Assembly (NCBI RefSeq): GCF_014282275.1
Contig: NZ_VFIA01000017.1
Location: forward strand, 62,001-126,000
DNA length: 64,000 bases
Direction of reading: 5' to 3'
Source of the DNA: Spirosoma utsteinense
GTDB taxonomy: Bacteria; Bacteroidota; Bacteroidia; Cytophagales; Spirosomataceae
Part shown: positions 15,327 through 23,661 of the stretch, piece after piece
How positions within the stretch are numbered: the stretch's first letter is position 1
Layout: each line of letters begins with the position of its first letter
Translations under genes and position numbers: made by a program
The notes under the pieces: generated by a model
Databases searched by the model: none
What the model saw: only the letters and a program-made list of their open reading frames with translations
What the model was told of the DNA's origin: nothing

Positions 15327-17735
15327 TCAAAATTTAAAATTGTAGGTCAGCGACGGGAAAGCCGTGCCGAATATGGCTAGTTTGTACGCATCCGAACCCG
15401 ACCGCGAACTCAACCGATAGAAGATCGAATAAGCATTCTTGCGGGCATAAACGTTATAGATCGAGAATACCCAGCTACTCTGATTTCGTTTTTTCTTGAC
15501 GGGGTTCTGTTCAAACAACATCGAAAAATCGAGCCGGTGATAATCGGGAACGCGCTGCTGGTTGCGGTCGACGTATATAGGAACGATAACGCCGTTGATG
15601 CGGGCGCGGGCATAGGGCTGCGTAATAGGCCGCCCCGTGCTGTACGTAAAATTCAGCGACATACTGAACCAGGCCGTTGGGCGGTAGGTAGCCAGCGCGT
15701 TGAAGGTGTGGGGTTTGTCGTAGTTGGCAGGATAAGCGCGGCCGTTATTGACCCGCTCGGCACTGAATTGACTATCCATCGTCAGGAATGTGCGGGCGTA
15801 GGTATAACTCGTGAATCCTGTCCAGCGGCCTTTGTTCTTGCGCAGCAATCCTTCAAAACCGTAGGCTTGTCCGCTGCCCTGAACGATCTGCGTCTCCACC
15901 GCTTCGGCCAGTTGGAGTTCAGCACCGTCGCGGTAATCGATAGCGTTGGTCAGTGTCTTATAATAGACTTCTCCCGATGCTTCCACGGCATTGTCTGTCG
16001 TATTATGGAAATACCCCAGCGACCACTGATCAGCAATCTGGGGTTTGGTATACACATCGCTCAGGTGCCAGCGCGATGTGGGCAGCGCAGCGGTCGTGTT
16101 GGTTATCTGCTGGATATATTGACGAAGTCGGCTATAGCCAGCCTTGATAGAACGCCCCTCACCAACCGACCAGCGGATGGCCAGACGGGGTTCGAGGCCG
16201 CCCGCCGAGTGATAGATTTTGCCGGCCGCATAAGTTTGGTCGGCCCCAATCGACTCATCTTCCCGGGGAAGACCTTCCTGATAGGTCCGTACGCTCGCTG
16301 GCCCCCGATTAAGCAGTGCCGAATAGCGAAGACCCGCCAACACCGATACGGCCGCATTCAGGTTCCATTCGTCCTGTAGGTAGGCGGAGAGTTCATATCC
16401 CTGCTCACGGGCCAGGTCAACGGGCAATACGTTGGAATTGGGTCCAGGCGTGCGAGTATTGGGTTGAACGAAGTAATCGATCACACTCGCCCCAGCCTGC
16501 CACTGGTGTTTTTCACTTGGCGTAAAGGTCAGATCCGATTTCAGTTGCCGGTGCCACACCCCCGATTTCAATACAAATGCGTTGGCCGAGTCTGCTGCCG
16601 ACAGGTCAGCCTGATACCGACTTAAAATCAGCGACGTAGCCAGGTTGACGCGCCGGCCAACGAAGTAATTCCAGCGAAGGGCTCCATTGAGGGTCTGGTA
16701 ATTAAATTGGGTCGACGATGCGTTGATCTCCTGCCCTGACAATGAATCGGAAGGCAGTTTGAATACATCGGTGCTGACATAGCCCGTTAGCGTGATCGTA
16801 TGTTTCTCGGAAGGCTGGTATTTAAGCTTGGTCGTCAGGTCATAAAAATTGGCTTTTGTGCCGGTCAGGCCCGGTGGAGCCAGCCGAAAGAGAAAATCGT
16901 TGAACGATGCCCGCACAGCCGCCAGCATAGACAGTTTGTTTTTGATAAGAGGTCCCTCAACACCCAGACGACTCGAGATCAACCCGATGCCCCCATTGAT
17001 ACTCCACTTTTCGGCATCCGGCTCTTTGATCTTCACGTCCAGCACCGATGATGCCCGGCCACCAAAAGCAGCCGCCACGCCCCCCCGGTTCAGCGTCACA
17101 TCACGTACCACGTCGGGATTGAACACCGAGAAAAAGCCCATCAGGTGACTTGAATTGAATACAGGCGCACCGTCGAACAGGATCAGATTCTGGTCGGCGC
17201 TACCGCCCCGGACGTTGAAACCGGGAGCCCCCTCACCCACCGTTGTCACACCGGGCAGCAGCAGTAAACTCCGCACAACATCGACTTCGCCCAATAAAGG
17301 CGGAATGCGCCGGATACTTCGGATGGTTAGCTGCGAAACGCCCATCTCCACTTTACGGATGTTGCGATCGGGGGCTTCACTCGTTACAACAACTTCCTCC
17401 AGATCTTTGGAGTCGTCTTCCAGGGTAACTTCGCGAAACAGAAGTTTCTGTAAAGAGATCGTGTCCAGTTTGGGCCGGTAACCAACGTGTGTAAACTTCA
17501 GAACATACTCCCCCGGAGGCATGGTTACTACGTAAAAACCGTCTTTGGCTGTCACGTAGCCTTTCGATACGTTCATCACCACAATGTTGACACCCTGGAT
17601 GGGCTGCCCCGTTTTCGCATCACGCACGTAACCTGTTGCCGAAAAAGCCCGTTGTTCGCCGGGCGGTTTCCTTTGTTGAGCCATCGCTCCGTTGAGCAGG
17701 CAAATCGATAAAATCAGTAAAAGTCTACCGTGCAT
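15327..17735 (-). CDS. TonB-dependent receptor with carboxypeptidase-regulatory-like N-domain
   Basis: This 802-residue outer-membrane receptor has a signal peptide ending near AMAQ. A CarboxypepD_reg-like domain spans roughly residues 30-115 (ATGYVRDAKTGQPIQGVNIVV), then EEVVVTSE, which may hold the TonB box. The plug follows (GEVDVVRSLLLLPGV, GFNVRGGSADQNLILFDGAPV) and a 22-strand-type barrel ends in aromatic residues (YNFKF). It imports a ligand using TonB energy. It heads an operon with two DUF4249 lipoproteins, the arrangement typical of Cytophagales uptake loci. Its length is short for SusC and normal for this DUF4249-linked class. Confidence 0.93.
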   Translation of the reverse strand: MHGRLLLILSICLLNGAMAQQRKPPGEQRAFSATGYVRDAKTGQPIQGVNIVVMNVSKGYVTAKDGFYVVTMPPGEYVLKFTHVGYRPKLDTISLQKLLFREVTLEDDSKDLEEVVVTSEAPDRNIRKVEMGVSQLTIRSIRRIPPLLGEVDVVRSLLLLPGVTTVGEGAPGFNVRGGSADQNLILFDGAPVFNSSHLMGFFSVFNPDVVRDVTLNRGGVAAAFGGRASSVLDVKIKEPDAEKWSINGGIGLISSRLGVEGPLIKNKLSMLAAVRASFNDFLFRLAPPGLTGTKANFYDLTTKLKYQPSEKHTITLTGYVSTDVFKLPSDSLSGQEINASSTQFNYQTLNGALRWNYFVGRRVNLATSLILSRYQADLSAADSANAFVLKSGVWHRQLKSDLTFTPSEKHQWQAGASVIDYFVQPNTRTPGPNSNVLPVDLAREQGYELSAYLQDEWNLNAAVSVLAGLRYSALLNRGPASVRTYQEGLPREDESIGADQTYAAGKIYHSAGGLEPRLAIRWSVGEGRSIKAGYSRLRQYIQQITNTTAALPTSRWHLSDVYTKPQIADQWSLGYFHNTTDNAVEASGEVYYKTLTNAIDYRDGAELQLAEAVETQIVQGSGQAYGFEGLLRKNKGRWTGFTSYTYARTFLTMDSQFSAERVNNGRAYPANYDKPHTFNALATYRPTAWFSMSLNFTYSTGRPITQPYARARINGVIVPIYVDRNQQRVPDYHRLDFSMLFEQNPVKKKRNQSSWVFSIYNVYARKNAYSIFYRLSSRSGSDAYKLAIFGTAFPSLTYNFKF

Positions 17736-17819
17736 AAATAAGGAAAAAGGAAGGAAAGAACACCCGTAATTTTACAGTACCATGTATGAACGAATATACA
17801 AAATCATCCTAATAAAAAT

Positions 17820-17864
17820 GGGGCACATCGTCCGGAACTGCTTTTGTCCCGGACGATATGCCCC
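17820..17864 (-). terminator. Rho-independent terminator of the PolX gene
   Basis: The 16-bp arms 17820-17835 and 17849-17864 pair with one mismatch. Read on the minus strand, the stem is followed by CATTTTTATT. It lies 40 bases after the PolX-like stop and before the receptor operon on the same strand. Confidence 0.8.
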
Positions 17865-17902
17865 GTTCACAATCATGTAGTTAGGCTAAAAGCAACTTCA
17901 GG

Positions 17903-19609
17903 CTATTTCTTCCCTATCTGGGCCCGTCGTTCCTGAAAATAACTGGCTATCTCACTCAACGTTAAGGCATTAAATGTCATTTTCTTTATAAGGCCGCCTT
18001 TTCGTCCAATAGCTACCCCGTAGTGCATGTCCAGCAAACCGGCGAAGTCATGGGCATCAGGATTAATACTTAGCATCACTCCCTGCTGCATGGCGTAGTC
18101 GATCCAGCGCCAGTCGATGTCGAGCCGGTAGGGACTGGCGTTGATTTCAATGATGACGTTGTGCTCGGCACAGGCATCGATTATCACTTTATGGTCGATA
18201 GGATACCCCTCCCGAGCCAGCAGTAGCCGCCCCGTCGGGTGGCCCAGAATCGTCGTGTACGGGTTCTCAATGGCTCTAAGCAACCGCGAAGTGGCTTTTT
18301 CGATCGACATGGTCAGTGTCTGATGCACACTGGCTACGACGTAATCGAATGTGGCGAGTGTGGCTTCGTCATAGTCCAGCGACCCATCCCCCAGAATATC
18401 GGATTCGATGCCTTTGAAGATCCGGAAATCGGACCCGTAGTTCAGGTTCAGCTGGTCGATTTCAAGCTGCTGCTGTCTGACGCGTTCTGCGTCCAGGCCA
18501 CCGGCATAAGATGCTGTTTTGGAATGATCGGCGATACCGAAATAAGTCAGACCCAGTTCGCGACAGTAGTTGGCCATGTCGGCAACGGACTGTTTGCCAT
18601 CCGACCAGGTGCTGTGGTTATGGAGCGTTCCGCGCAGATCGTCCCAGGTCACAAGGTCATCGGCATGGTAGCGGGCCGCCCAGCGAAAAGCAAAGTCATC
18701 TTCCCGCATTTCAGGAACGATATAGGGGAGGCCAGCCCGCTCGTAAATGGCGGCTTCGGATGCATCCTGACTGGTGTAAGCTGCCTGAAGCAATGACATA
18801 CCGCCGGCACCTACCTGCTGCAAATGCGGCTCTGCGGCTGTCTGAATAAATAGTTGCCGGTCTGTCTGCTCCGCTGAATTCAGGAGCAATTCGACGCCTA
18901 CATCAAACCCCTTCAGGCGGCCCCGCCACGCAAACGGCGACGAGTTGGGTTTGTTCTGCTCCAGATTTGGTAAGCTATTCAGGGTGAGCATAGCCGAAAC
19001 AGGATCGCTGGTCTGCACCAGAAGCTGTACCGTATCCACCTCCTGGGCTTTCCGGCGCACCTGTCCACTAATTTCGACCCGGTCGAAGTGTTCTGCCAGC
19101 AGGTCATGCAGCAGGTTGGCCAGCATAGCGGCCTTATCCATGCGCACCTTACCCTGTTGCTCCTGTAAAAACTCCAGTGCCGCCAGAATTTTATCCTGCG
19201 TGCCAACACCAAACCCTTTGATTTTGGCAACCCTTCCTGTTTCGCAGGCCTGCTGCAGATCAGGGATAGTTTCGATGCCCAACTCACGCCATAGGGTTCC
19301 GATCTTCTTTACACCCAGCCCTTTGATACGGAACATATCCATCACGCCCGACGGGGTTTGGGCCAGCAGCTCATCGAGTTCGGTAAGACGGCCCGTTTCG
19401 GCTATTTCGCGGATTTTACCGGCCAGCGACTTACCCACACCCGGTAGTTTCACCAATTCCTCAACGGGCAGATTAGCGAGGTCGGCAGTCGATTTATCGA
19501 GGTTGAACGCGGCAGCGGTGAATGTGCGCGTACGGAAAGCATCCTGTTCGTGGAGTTCCATCAACCGGCCCGTTAGTTCGAGCAGGTCAACAATTTCAGC
19601 ATTAGTCAT
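17903..19609 (-). CDS. PolX-like protein with degenerate polymerase site and intact PHP domain
   Basis: The 568-residue protein has the architecture of bacterial PolX. Helix-hairpin-helix repeats span about residues 1-150 (LPGVGKSLAGKI, IKGLGVKKIGTL), then come a nucleotidyltransferase-like domain to ~310 and a C-terminal PHP domain. In the nucleotidyltransferase motif the usual GS..RR....GDxD reads GQVRRKAQEVDTVQ, so the catalytic DxD is T193/Q195. The later GS-HN motif is also absent. The PHP metal ligands look complete (H330, H332, ADHS, GIESD, SVHQT, GHPTG, PDAH). It is likely a 3'-5' exonuclease or phosphodiesterase without polymerase activity. The frame opens at a TTG at 19615; the ATG at 19609 is preferred. 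Confidence 0.9.
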   Translation of the reverse strand: MTNAEIVDLLELTGRLMELHEQDAFRTRTFTAAAFNLDKSTADLANLPVEELVKLPGVGKSLAGKIREIAETGRLTELDELLAQTPSGVMDMFRIKGLGVKKIGTLWRELGIETIPDLQQACETGRVAKIKGFGVGTQDKILAALEFLQEQQGKVRMDKAAMLANLLHDLLAEHFDRVEISGQVRRKAQEVDTVQLLVQTSDPVSAMLTLNSLPNLEQNKPNSSPFAWRGRLKGFDVGVELLLNSAEQTDRQLFIQTAAEPHLQQVGAGGMSLLQAAYTSQDASEAAIYERAGLPYIVPEMREDDFAFRWAARYHADDLVTWDDLRGTLHNHSTWSDGKQSVADMANYCRELGLTYFGIADHSKTASYAGGLDAERVRQQQLEIDQLNLNYGSDFRIFKGIESDILGDGSLDYDEATLATFDYVVASVHQTLTMSIEKATSRLLRAIENPYTTILGHPTGRLLLAREGYPIDHKVIIDACAEHNVIIEINASPYRLDIDWRWIDYAMQQGVMLSINPDAHDFAGLLDMHYGVAIGRKGGLIKKMTFNALTLSEIASYFQERRAQIGKK

Positions 19610-19712
19610 CAGCAAAACGAAGTTTACTCCGCAAATTAGGCAATTGGTCGGATTTGGCGGGTGGCAAAGGTGAGTAGTCCTTTACCTTTAAATCATAAAC
19701 CCAGTTAATGGT

Positions 19713-20228
19713 ATGACTACCAACTTACTCCATTCGACAACCGGCGTCATTCACTTGGCCTCTGCTCTGGCGGTTATGCTCCTGGGCGGAGCAGTCATTC
19801 TGCTGTCGAAAGGGACTACCATCCACAAACGTGTTGGTTACGTTTACGTAGCCGCCATGGTTTCGGTGAACGTAACAGCGTTTATGATCTACCGCCTGTT
19901 CGGTACGTACGGGCCGTTTCATATCGCGGCCATCATAAGCAGTGTGGGTATTATAGGCGGCATGGCTCCTGTTCTGCTCAGGCAGCATGTTCCCGACTGG
20001 AAGTCGTACCACTACTATTTCATGAATTGGTCGGTCGTCGGCCTCTATGCAGCCTTCTGGGCCGAATCATTGGTGCGGCTCTTTCCGATGCAGCAATTCT
20101 GGCCTGTTGTGGCTTTGGCAACGGGACTAACAACAGGGCTTGGCAGCTACCTTATCAATCGAAACAAAGCAAGGTTTCTCGGACCAATCAGCAAGGAGCG
20201 GCTATTGACTAATTCGTCACTAGAATAG
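19713..20228 (+). CDS. DUF2306 family membrane protein
   Basis: The 171-residue protein has four or five predicted membrane segments (IHLASALAVMLLGGAVILL, VYVAAMVSVNVTAFMIY, IAAIISSVGIIGG, WSVVGLYAAFWAESLV, FWPVVALATGLTTGLG). The first segment, followed by KGTTIHKRVGYVY, fits DUF2306, a family of small inner-membrane proteins of unknown function. The histidines in the first and fourth helical regions are conserved in that family and might bind haem or metal, which is only a guess. It stands between the divergent PolX gene and the 2TM gene. Confidence 0.75.
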   Translation: MTTNLLHSTTGVIHLASALAVMLLGGAVILLSKGTTIHKRVGYVYVAAMVSVNVTAFMIYRLFGTYGPFHIAAIISSVGIIGGMAPVLLRQHVPDWKSYHYYFMNWSVVGLYAAFWAESLVRLFPMQQFWPVVALATGLTTGLGSYLINRNKARFLGPISKERLLTNSSLE

Positions 20229-20280
20229 CGTTTTGTATAAATAAATCAGTGTATCTATTAACCGTCAACCACATAAAACG

Positions 20281-20577
20281 ATGGAACCCCAACGCGACCC
20301 TCACCTCTGGAAACAGGCCAAAGCCCGTGTCGGCTTTCGGATGCATCTTCGCTCCTACCTGATCATCAACGCTGGCCTTTGGCTGATCTGGGCTTTCTCC
20401 ACCTTTGCCAGTGACGCTTCGTTCAACACCCAGCACTTCCCGTGGCCCTTGTTCCCCATGCTCGGCTGGGGCATTGGCCTGGCCATGCATTATGTGAGTG
20501 TCTATAATTTCTTCGGTAACGAACGCAACATGGCCGAGCAGGAATACCAGAAGTTGCTCCGTAAGTCAGTCGGTTGA
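20281..20577 (+). CDS. 2TM domain-containing protein
   Basis: The 98-residue protein begins with a basic helix (DPHLWKQAKARVGFRMHLRSY). Two hydrophobic helices follow (LIINAGLWLIWAFSTFA and FPMLGWGIGLAMHYVSVYNFF), then a charged tail beginning GNERNMAEQEYQKL. This is the pattern of the 2TM family, sometimes found as the N-terminus of histidine kinases in Bacteroidota. The function of stand-alone copies is unknown. The gap to the DUF2306 gene is 52 bases. Confidence 0.8.
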   Translation: MEPQRDPHLWKQAKARVGFRMHLRSYLIINAGLWLIWAFSTFASDASFNTQHFPWPLFPMLGWGIGLAMHYVSVYNFFGNERNMAEQEYQKLLRKSVG

Positions 20578-20578
20578 T

Positions 20579-20702
20579 CAGTCGGTGAGTTGATCAGTTG
20601 GCCAGTTGGTGAGTCAGTCAGTTGGTGAGTTGGCCAGTTGGTGAGTTATAGCTCTCTGACTCACTAACTGATCAACAGACTGACTCACCAACTCACCGAC
20701 TG
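20579..20702. repeat. Hairpin-forming tract of repeated GTGAGT/CAGTTGG words
   Basis: The space between the 2TM gene and convergent thyA is made almost wholly of short words (GTGAGT, CAGTTGG, TGATCAGT), first direct and then in reverse complement. The ends 20579-20592 and 20689-20702 are perfect 14-bp complements, and the inner words can pair in several registers. It probably terminates both genes. The word repetition suggests slippage or copy expansion. Confidence 0.65.
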
Positions 20703-20705
20703 TTT

Positions 20706-21500
20706 TCACACCGCTACCGGTGCTTTGATGGCGGGGTGGGGAGTATAATTTTCGAGCGTGAAATCAGTGTAGGTAAACTCAAATACCGACCGTACATCGG
20801 GATTCAGGCGCATGGTTGGAAGCGGACGAATGTCGCGGGCGAGCTGTGTTTCTACCTGCTCCAGATGGTTCAGGTAAAGATGGGTATCGCCCCCGGTCCA
20901 GATAAATTCATGGGCTTCGTAGCCGCATTCCTGCGCTATCATCATTGTTAGCAGGGCATAGGACGCAATGTTGAACGGGACGCCCAAAAACACATCGGCA
21001 CTGCGCTGGTACAACTGGCACGAAAGTTTGCCGTCGGCTACATAAAACTGCATCAGCAAATGACAAGGCGGCAACGCCATGCTGGGTACATCGGCCGGAT
21101 TCCAGGCCGAGATAATCATTCGTCGCGAATCGGGAGTCGTTTTGAGCTGACGCAGCACATCACTCAATTGATCGATCACGCGACCGTCAGGGGCGCTCCA
21201 GCTACGCCATTGTTTGCCGTAAACGGGGCCCAGATCGCCGTTTGCATCAGCCCACTCATCCCAAATGCTCACCCCATTGTCTTTCAGGTACTTGACATTT
21301 GTATCGCCGTTGATGAACCACAGCAGTTCATGAATAATCGACTTGGTATGGACTTTTTTTGTCGTTAACAGGGGAAAACCCGCCTGTAGGTCGAACCGCA
21401 TCTGATAGCCGAATACACTGATGGTGCCGGTGCCGGTACGGTCGGTTTTACGGGTGCCGGTGGCCAGAATGTGGCGCAGGAGATCGTGGTACTGTTGCAT
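20706..21500 (-). CDS. thyA: Thymidylate synthase
   Basis: This makes dTMP from dUMP with methylene-tetrahydrofolate as methyl and hydride donor. It is 264 residues long, the same as E. coli ThyA, with the nucleophile at C146 ([13 protein letters not shown]), the phosphate-binding arginine pair [11 protein letters not shown], and the dUMP/folate region [18 protein letters not shown]. No gap or substitution is visible at key positions. It is monocistronic, insulated upstream by the hairpin at 21560-21593 and downstream by the repeat tract. Confidence 0.98.
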   Translation of the reverse strand: MQQYHDLLRHILATGTRKTDRTGTGTISVFGYQMRFDLQAGFPLLTTKKVHTKSIIHELLWFINGDTNVKYLKDNGVSIWDEWADANGDLGPVYGKQWRSWSAPDGRVIDQLSDVLRQLKTTPDSRRMIISAWNPADVPSMALPPCHLLMQFYVADGKLSCQLYQRSADVFLGVPFNIASYALLTMMIAQECGYEAHEFIWTGGDTHLYLNHLEQVETQLARDIRPLPTMRLNPDVRSVFEFTYTDFTLENYTPHPAIKAPVAV

Positions 21501-21559
21501 GGAGAAGACGTTGGAACGCCAAAAGTCGCAAGTCTTCGGCAGATAGGCAAAAACAATAG

Positions 21560-21593
21560 CGCTGGCTGCCTTCTCATGAGAAGGCAGCCAGCG
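21560..21593 (-). terminator. Terminator of the OsmC gene
   Basis: A 34-base perfect palindrome forms a stem of up to 15 bp. On the minus strand it is followed by CTATTGTTTTTG. It lies between the OsmC stop and the thyA start on the same strand and should keep OsmC transcripts out of thyA. Confidence 0.8.
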
Positions 21594-21635
21594 GGGATAA
21601 GCGTATGACTTTAGCTATAGTAAGGCGATATAGTA

Positions 21636-22100
21636 TTACTGGTTCAGCTCGAACGAATACGTAATCTCTGCCGTAGGTCGGAACTGAGCCGTAGCCGAAC
21701 AATACTTATCCATCGATAGGTCGATGGCCCGTTTTACACGGCCCTCGTCTAATGTTCCTTTCAGTTTGTAGGTGATGTGGATTTTCTGAAACGGCGAGGG
21801 CGTAACATCTTTCTGGCGCAATCCATCGACCGTCATCCGAAAATCATCGATCACCTGTTTTTGCTTTTGCAGAATCAGGATTACGTCGATGGCTGAACAA
21901 CCTGCCAACCCCATCAACAGCATCTCCATTGGCCGGGCACCAGCATTGTGTCCACCAATATTGGTAGCGGCATCAATGTGCTGAGCCACACCAGATAAGC
22001 CCACGGCTTCGAAATGGAAAGCATCGTCGACACGAACAAGTTCTACCTGCATTGTATTAAATTCCGAATCGGTCGCAACCGGTTGTGAATCAAGCATCAT
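21636..22100 (-). CDS. OsmC family protein (peroxide reductase-like)
   Basis: The 154-residue protein has the OsmC fold signature. The first cysteine lies in a helix start (MGLAGCSAIDVILIL) and the second in the motif SMDKYCSATAQF. In OsmC/Ohr proteins these two cysteines reduce organic hydroperoxides with thiol donors. The sequence (GGHNAGARPMEMLLMGLAGC) is closer to the YhfA-like OsmC branch than to Ohr, so the substrate is uncertain. It is cytoplasmic and divergent from a small membrane protein gene. Confidence 0.88.
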   Translation of the reverse strand: MMLDSQPVATDSEFNTMQVELVRVDDAFHFEAVGLSGVAQHIDAATNIGGHNAGARPMEMLLMGLAGCSAIDVILILQKQKQVIDDFRMTVDGLRQKDVTPSPFQKIHITYKLKGTLDEGRVKRAIDLSMDKYCSATAQFRPTAEITYSFELNQ

Positions 22101-22192
22101 CTTTTTTGCGTTTATACCTAAGAGTTCGTAGTTTCACTGCCCGGGCAGCCCCGCATACTGGCGGTGTGGCTGCGCACAAATCAAATTAGCCC

Positions 22193-22546
22193 ATGTCCGA
22201 GAAATTCACCGACGACTTATTCGACCTTAAAAACGATCGGCGTCTCAGCGTTTACTTATACCGGGCGGGCTTCGGTGCCTGGCTACTTTATATTGTATCA
22301 GGTGCCCGGTTCATGCATTCTCTGAGCACCTACCGAACAGATTTCGGTGTCTTCTCGTTCTTTTTGATGGTTATGGGTTTATCGGCTTCCATGATTTACG
22401 ATTATTACCACCACCCTGCTGGGTTCGAGCAAAAGAAGAAGTGGCTGGCATTCAGCTATCTGGTTCTTGCCGGTTTAATCTACTTCTTTATTCTTCATAA
22501 TGGGTCAATCCCTGTCCCCCGTTTTCCGTTCAACAGGCTGTTCTGA
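22193..22546 (+). CDS. Small membrane protein of unknown function
   Basis: The 117-residue protein has three hydrophobic segments (FGAWLLYIVSGARFMHSL, GVFSFFLMVMGLSASMIY, WLAFSYLVLAGLIYFFIL) and a charged N-terminus. I recognise no family. It is divergent from the OsmC gene. The 176-base gap before the next gene holds no obvious hairpin. Confidence 0.6.
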   Translation: MSEKFTDDLFDLKNDRRLSVYLYRAGFGAWLLYIVSGARFMHSLSTYRTDFGVFSFFLMVMGLSASMIYDYYHHPAGFEQKKKWLAFSYLVLAGLIYFFILHNGSIPVPRFPFNRLF

Positions 22547-22722
22547 ACCCGTTTTCATACAAATGCCTTACCTAATCAATCTCCGTAGTAGCGTTGTCAT
22601 CTTGGTTGAAAGGTAGGAGAAATGCCGTTTCGATTACCTTTTTTCACAAATCATATCGGTTGTTTAGGGTAAACACACCCGCTTTTCTCGTTTGTAGGGG
22701 TATCTCCTAAACCCAGACAGTC

Positions 22723-23634
22723 GTGAACACGTCTCGCCCCCAATTGCTTTTTTCAGCCTTTCTATTTCTGATAGCGCTGGCCGTGCCTTTGCAAACGAAG
22801 GCCCAGAAAGCGCCCGCTAAAGAGGAGTGGCTTCAATTGTTCAATGGGAAAGACCTGACCGGCTGGGATACGAAAATCGCCGGGTACCCCTTGAACGAAA
22901 ATGTTGGGAACACATTCCGGGTTGAAAACGGCATGCTCCGGATTGCCTATGACCAGTACGGCCGATTCGACAAAAAATACGGGCATTTGTACTACAACAA
23001 GCCTTTCTCGCATTATATTCTGAAGTTCGAATACCGCTTTACGGGCAATCAGGTGCCAGGGGGCGACACCTGGAACGTGCGCAACAGCGGAGTTATGATC
23101 CACTCACAGTCAGCAGCGAGCATGGGGCTGAAGCAGGATTTTCCGATCTCTCTGGAGGTGCAGGTACTGGGCGGTCTGGGTAAAGGAGCCCGGCCTACGG
23201 CCAACCTGTGTACACCCGGCACGCAGGTATACATGGCGGGGAAACTCACAACGGCTCACTGTATCGAGTCCTCGTCGAAAACCTACGATGGCGATCAATG
23301 GGTAGCTGTTGAGGTCGTGGTTCTGGGCGACTCGATCCGGCACCTGATCAATGGTGAAACGGTACTCGCCTACCAGAAGGCCCAGATTGGCGGGGGCTAC
23401 GTTAGTAAAGACTATGACTTTGTGCAGGCAAACGTGCCCAATCCTCAGGAGTGGGCAAAAAAAGACGGAACACCCTTAGCGTCAGGCTACATTGCCCTTC
23501 AGAGCGAAAGTCATCCAATAGATTTCCGACATATTGAACTCCTCAATCTGAAGGGGTGTATGGACCCAAAAGCAACGAATTACAAATTGCACTATACCGA
23601 ATCGGACAAGTCGCAATGTGTGTATAAGCGATAA
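22723..23634 (+). CDS. DUF1080 (3-keto-disaccharide hydrolase-like) secreted protein
   Basis: The 303-residue protein starts at GTG, because no ATG precedes the signal peptide (ends near TKAQK). The DUF1080 domain spans residues ~33-280, starting EEWLQLFNGKDLTGWD and including GGDTWNVRNSGVMIHSQ. It has a concanavalin-like jelly-roll fold, and members act on 3-keto-glycosides. After the domain comes a short cysteine module, GCMDPKATNYKLHYTESDKS followed by QCVYKR. It resembles the GC.DP.A.NYNP...D.SC.Y motif scattered in secreted Bacteroidota proteins. It lies 27 bases before a TIM-barrel isomerase-like gene, probably in one operon. Confidence 0.88.
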   Translation: MNTSRPQLLFSAFLFLIALAVPLQTKAQKAPAKEEWLQLFNGKDLTGWDTKIAGYPLNENVGNTFRVENGMLRIAYDQYGRFDKKYGHLYYNKPFSHYILKFEYRFTGNQVPGGDTWNVRNSGVMIHSQSAASMGLKQDFPISLEVQVLGGLGKGARPTANLCTPGTQVYMAGKLTTAHCIESSSKTYDGDQWVAVEVVVLGDSIRHLINGETVLAYQKAQIGGGYVSKDYDFVQANVPNPQEWAKKDGTPLASGYIALQSESHPIDFRHIELLNLKGCMDPKATNYKLHYTESDKSQCVYKR

Positions 23635-23661
23635 GGTTCATGATTTCTTCACGTCGGCTCC

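Noticed and set aside
20579-20702. CRISPR-like or tandem repeat array
   Set aside because: The words are too short and irregular, there are no spacers of constant length, and the second half is the reverse complement of the first. It is a hairpin tract.
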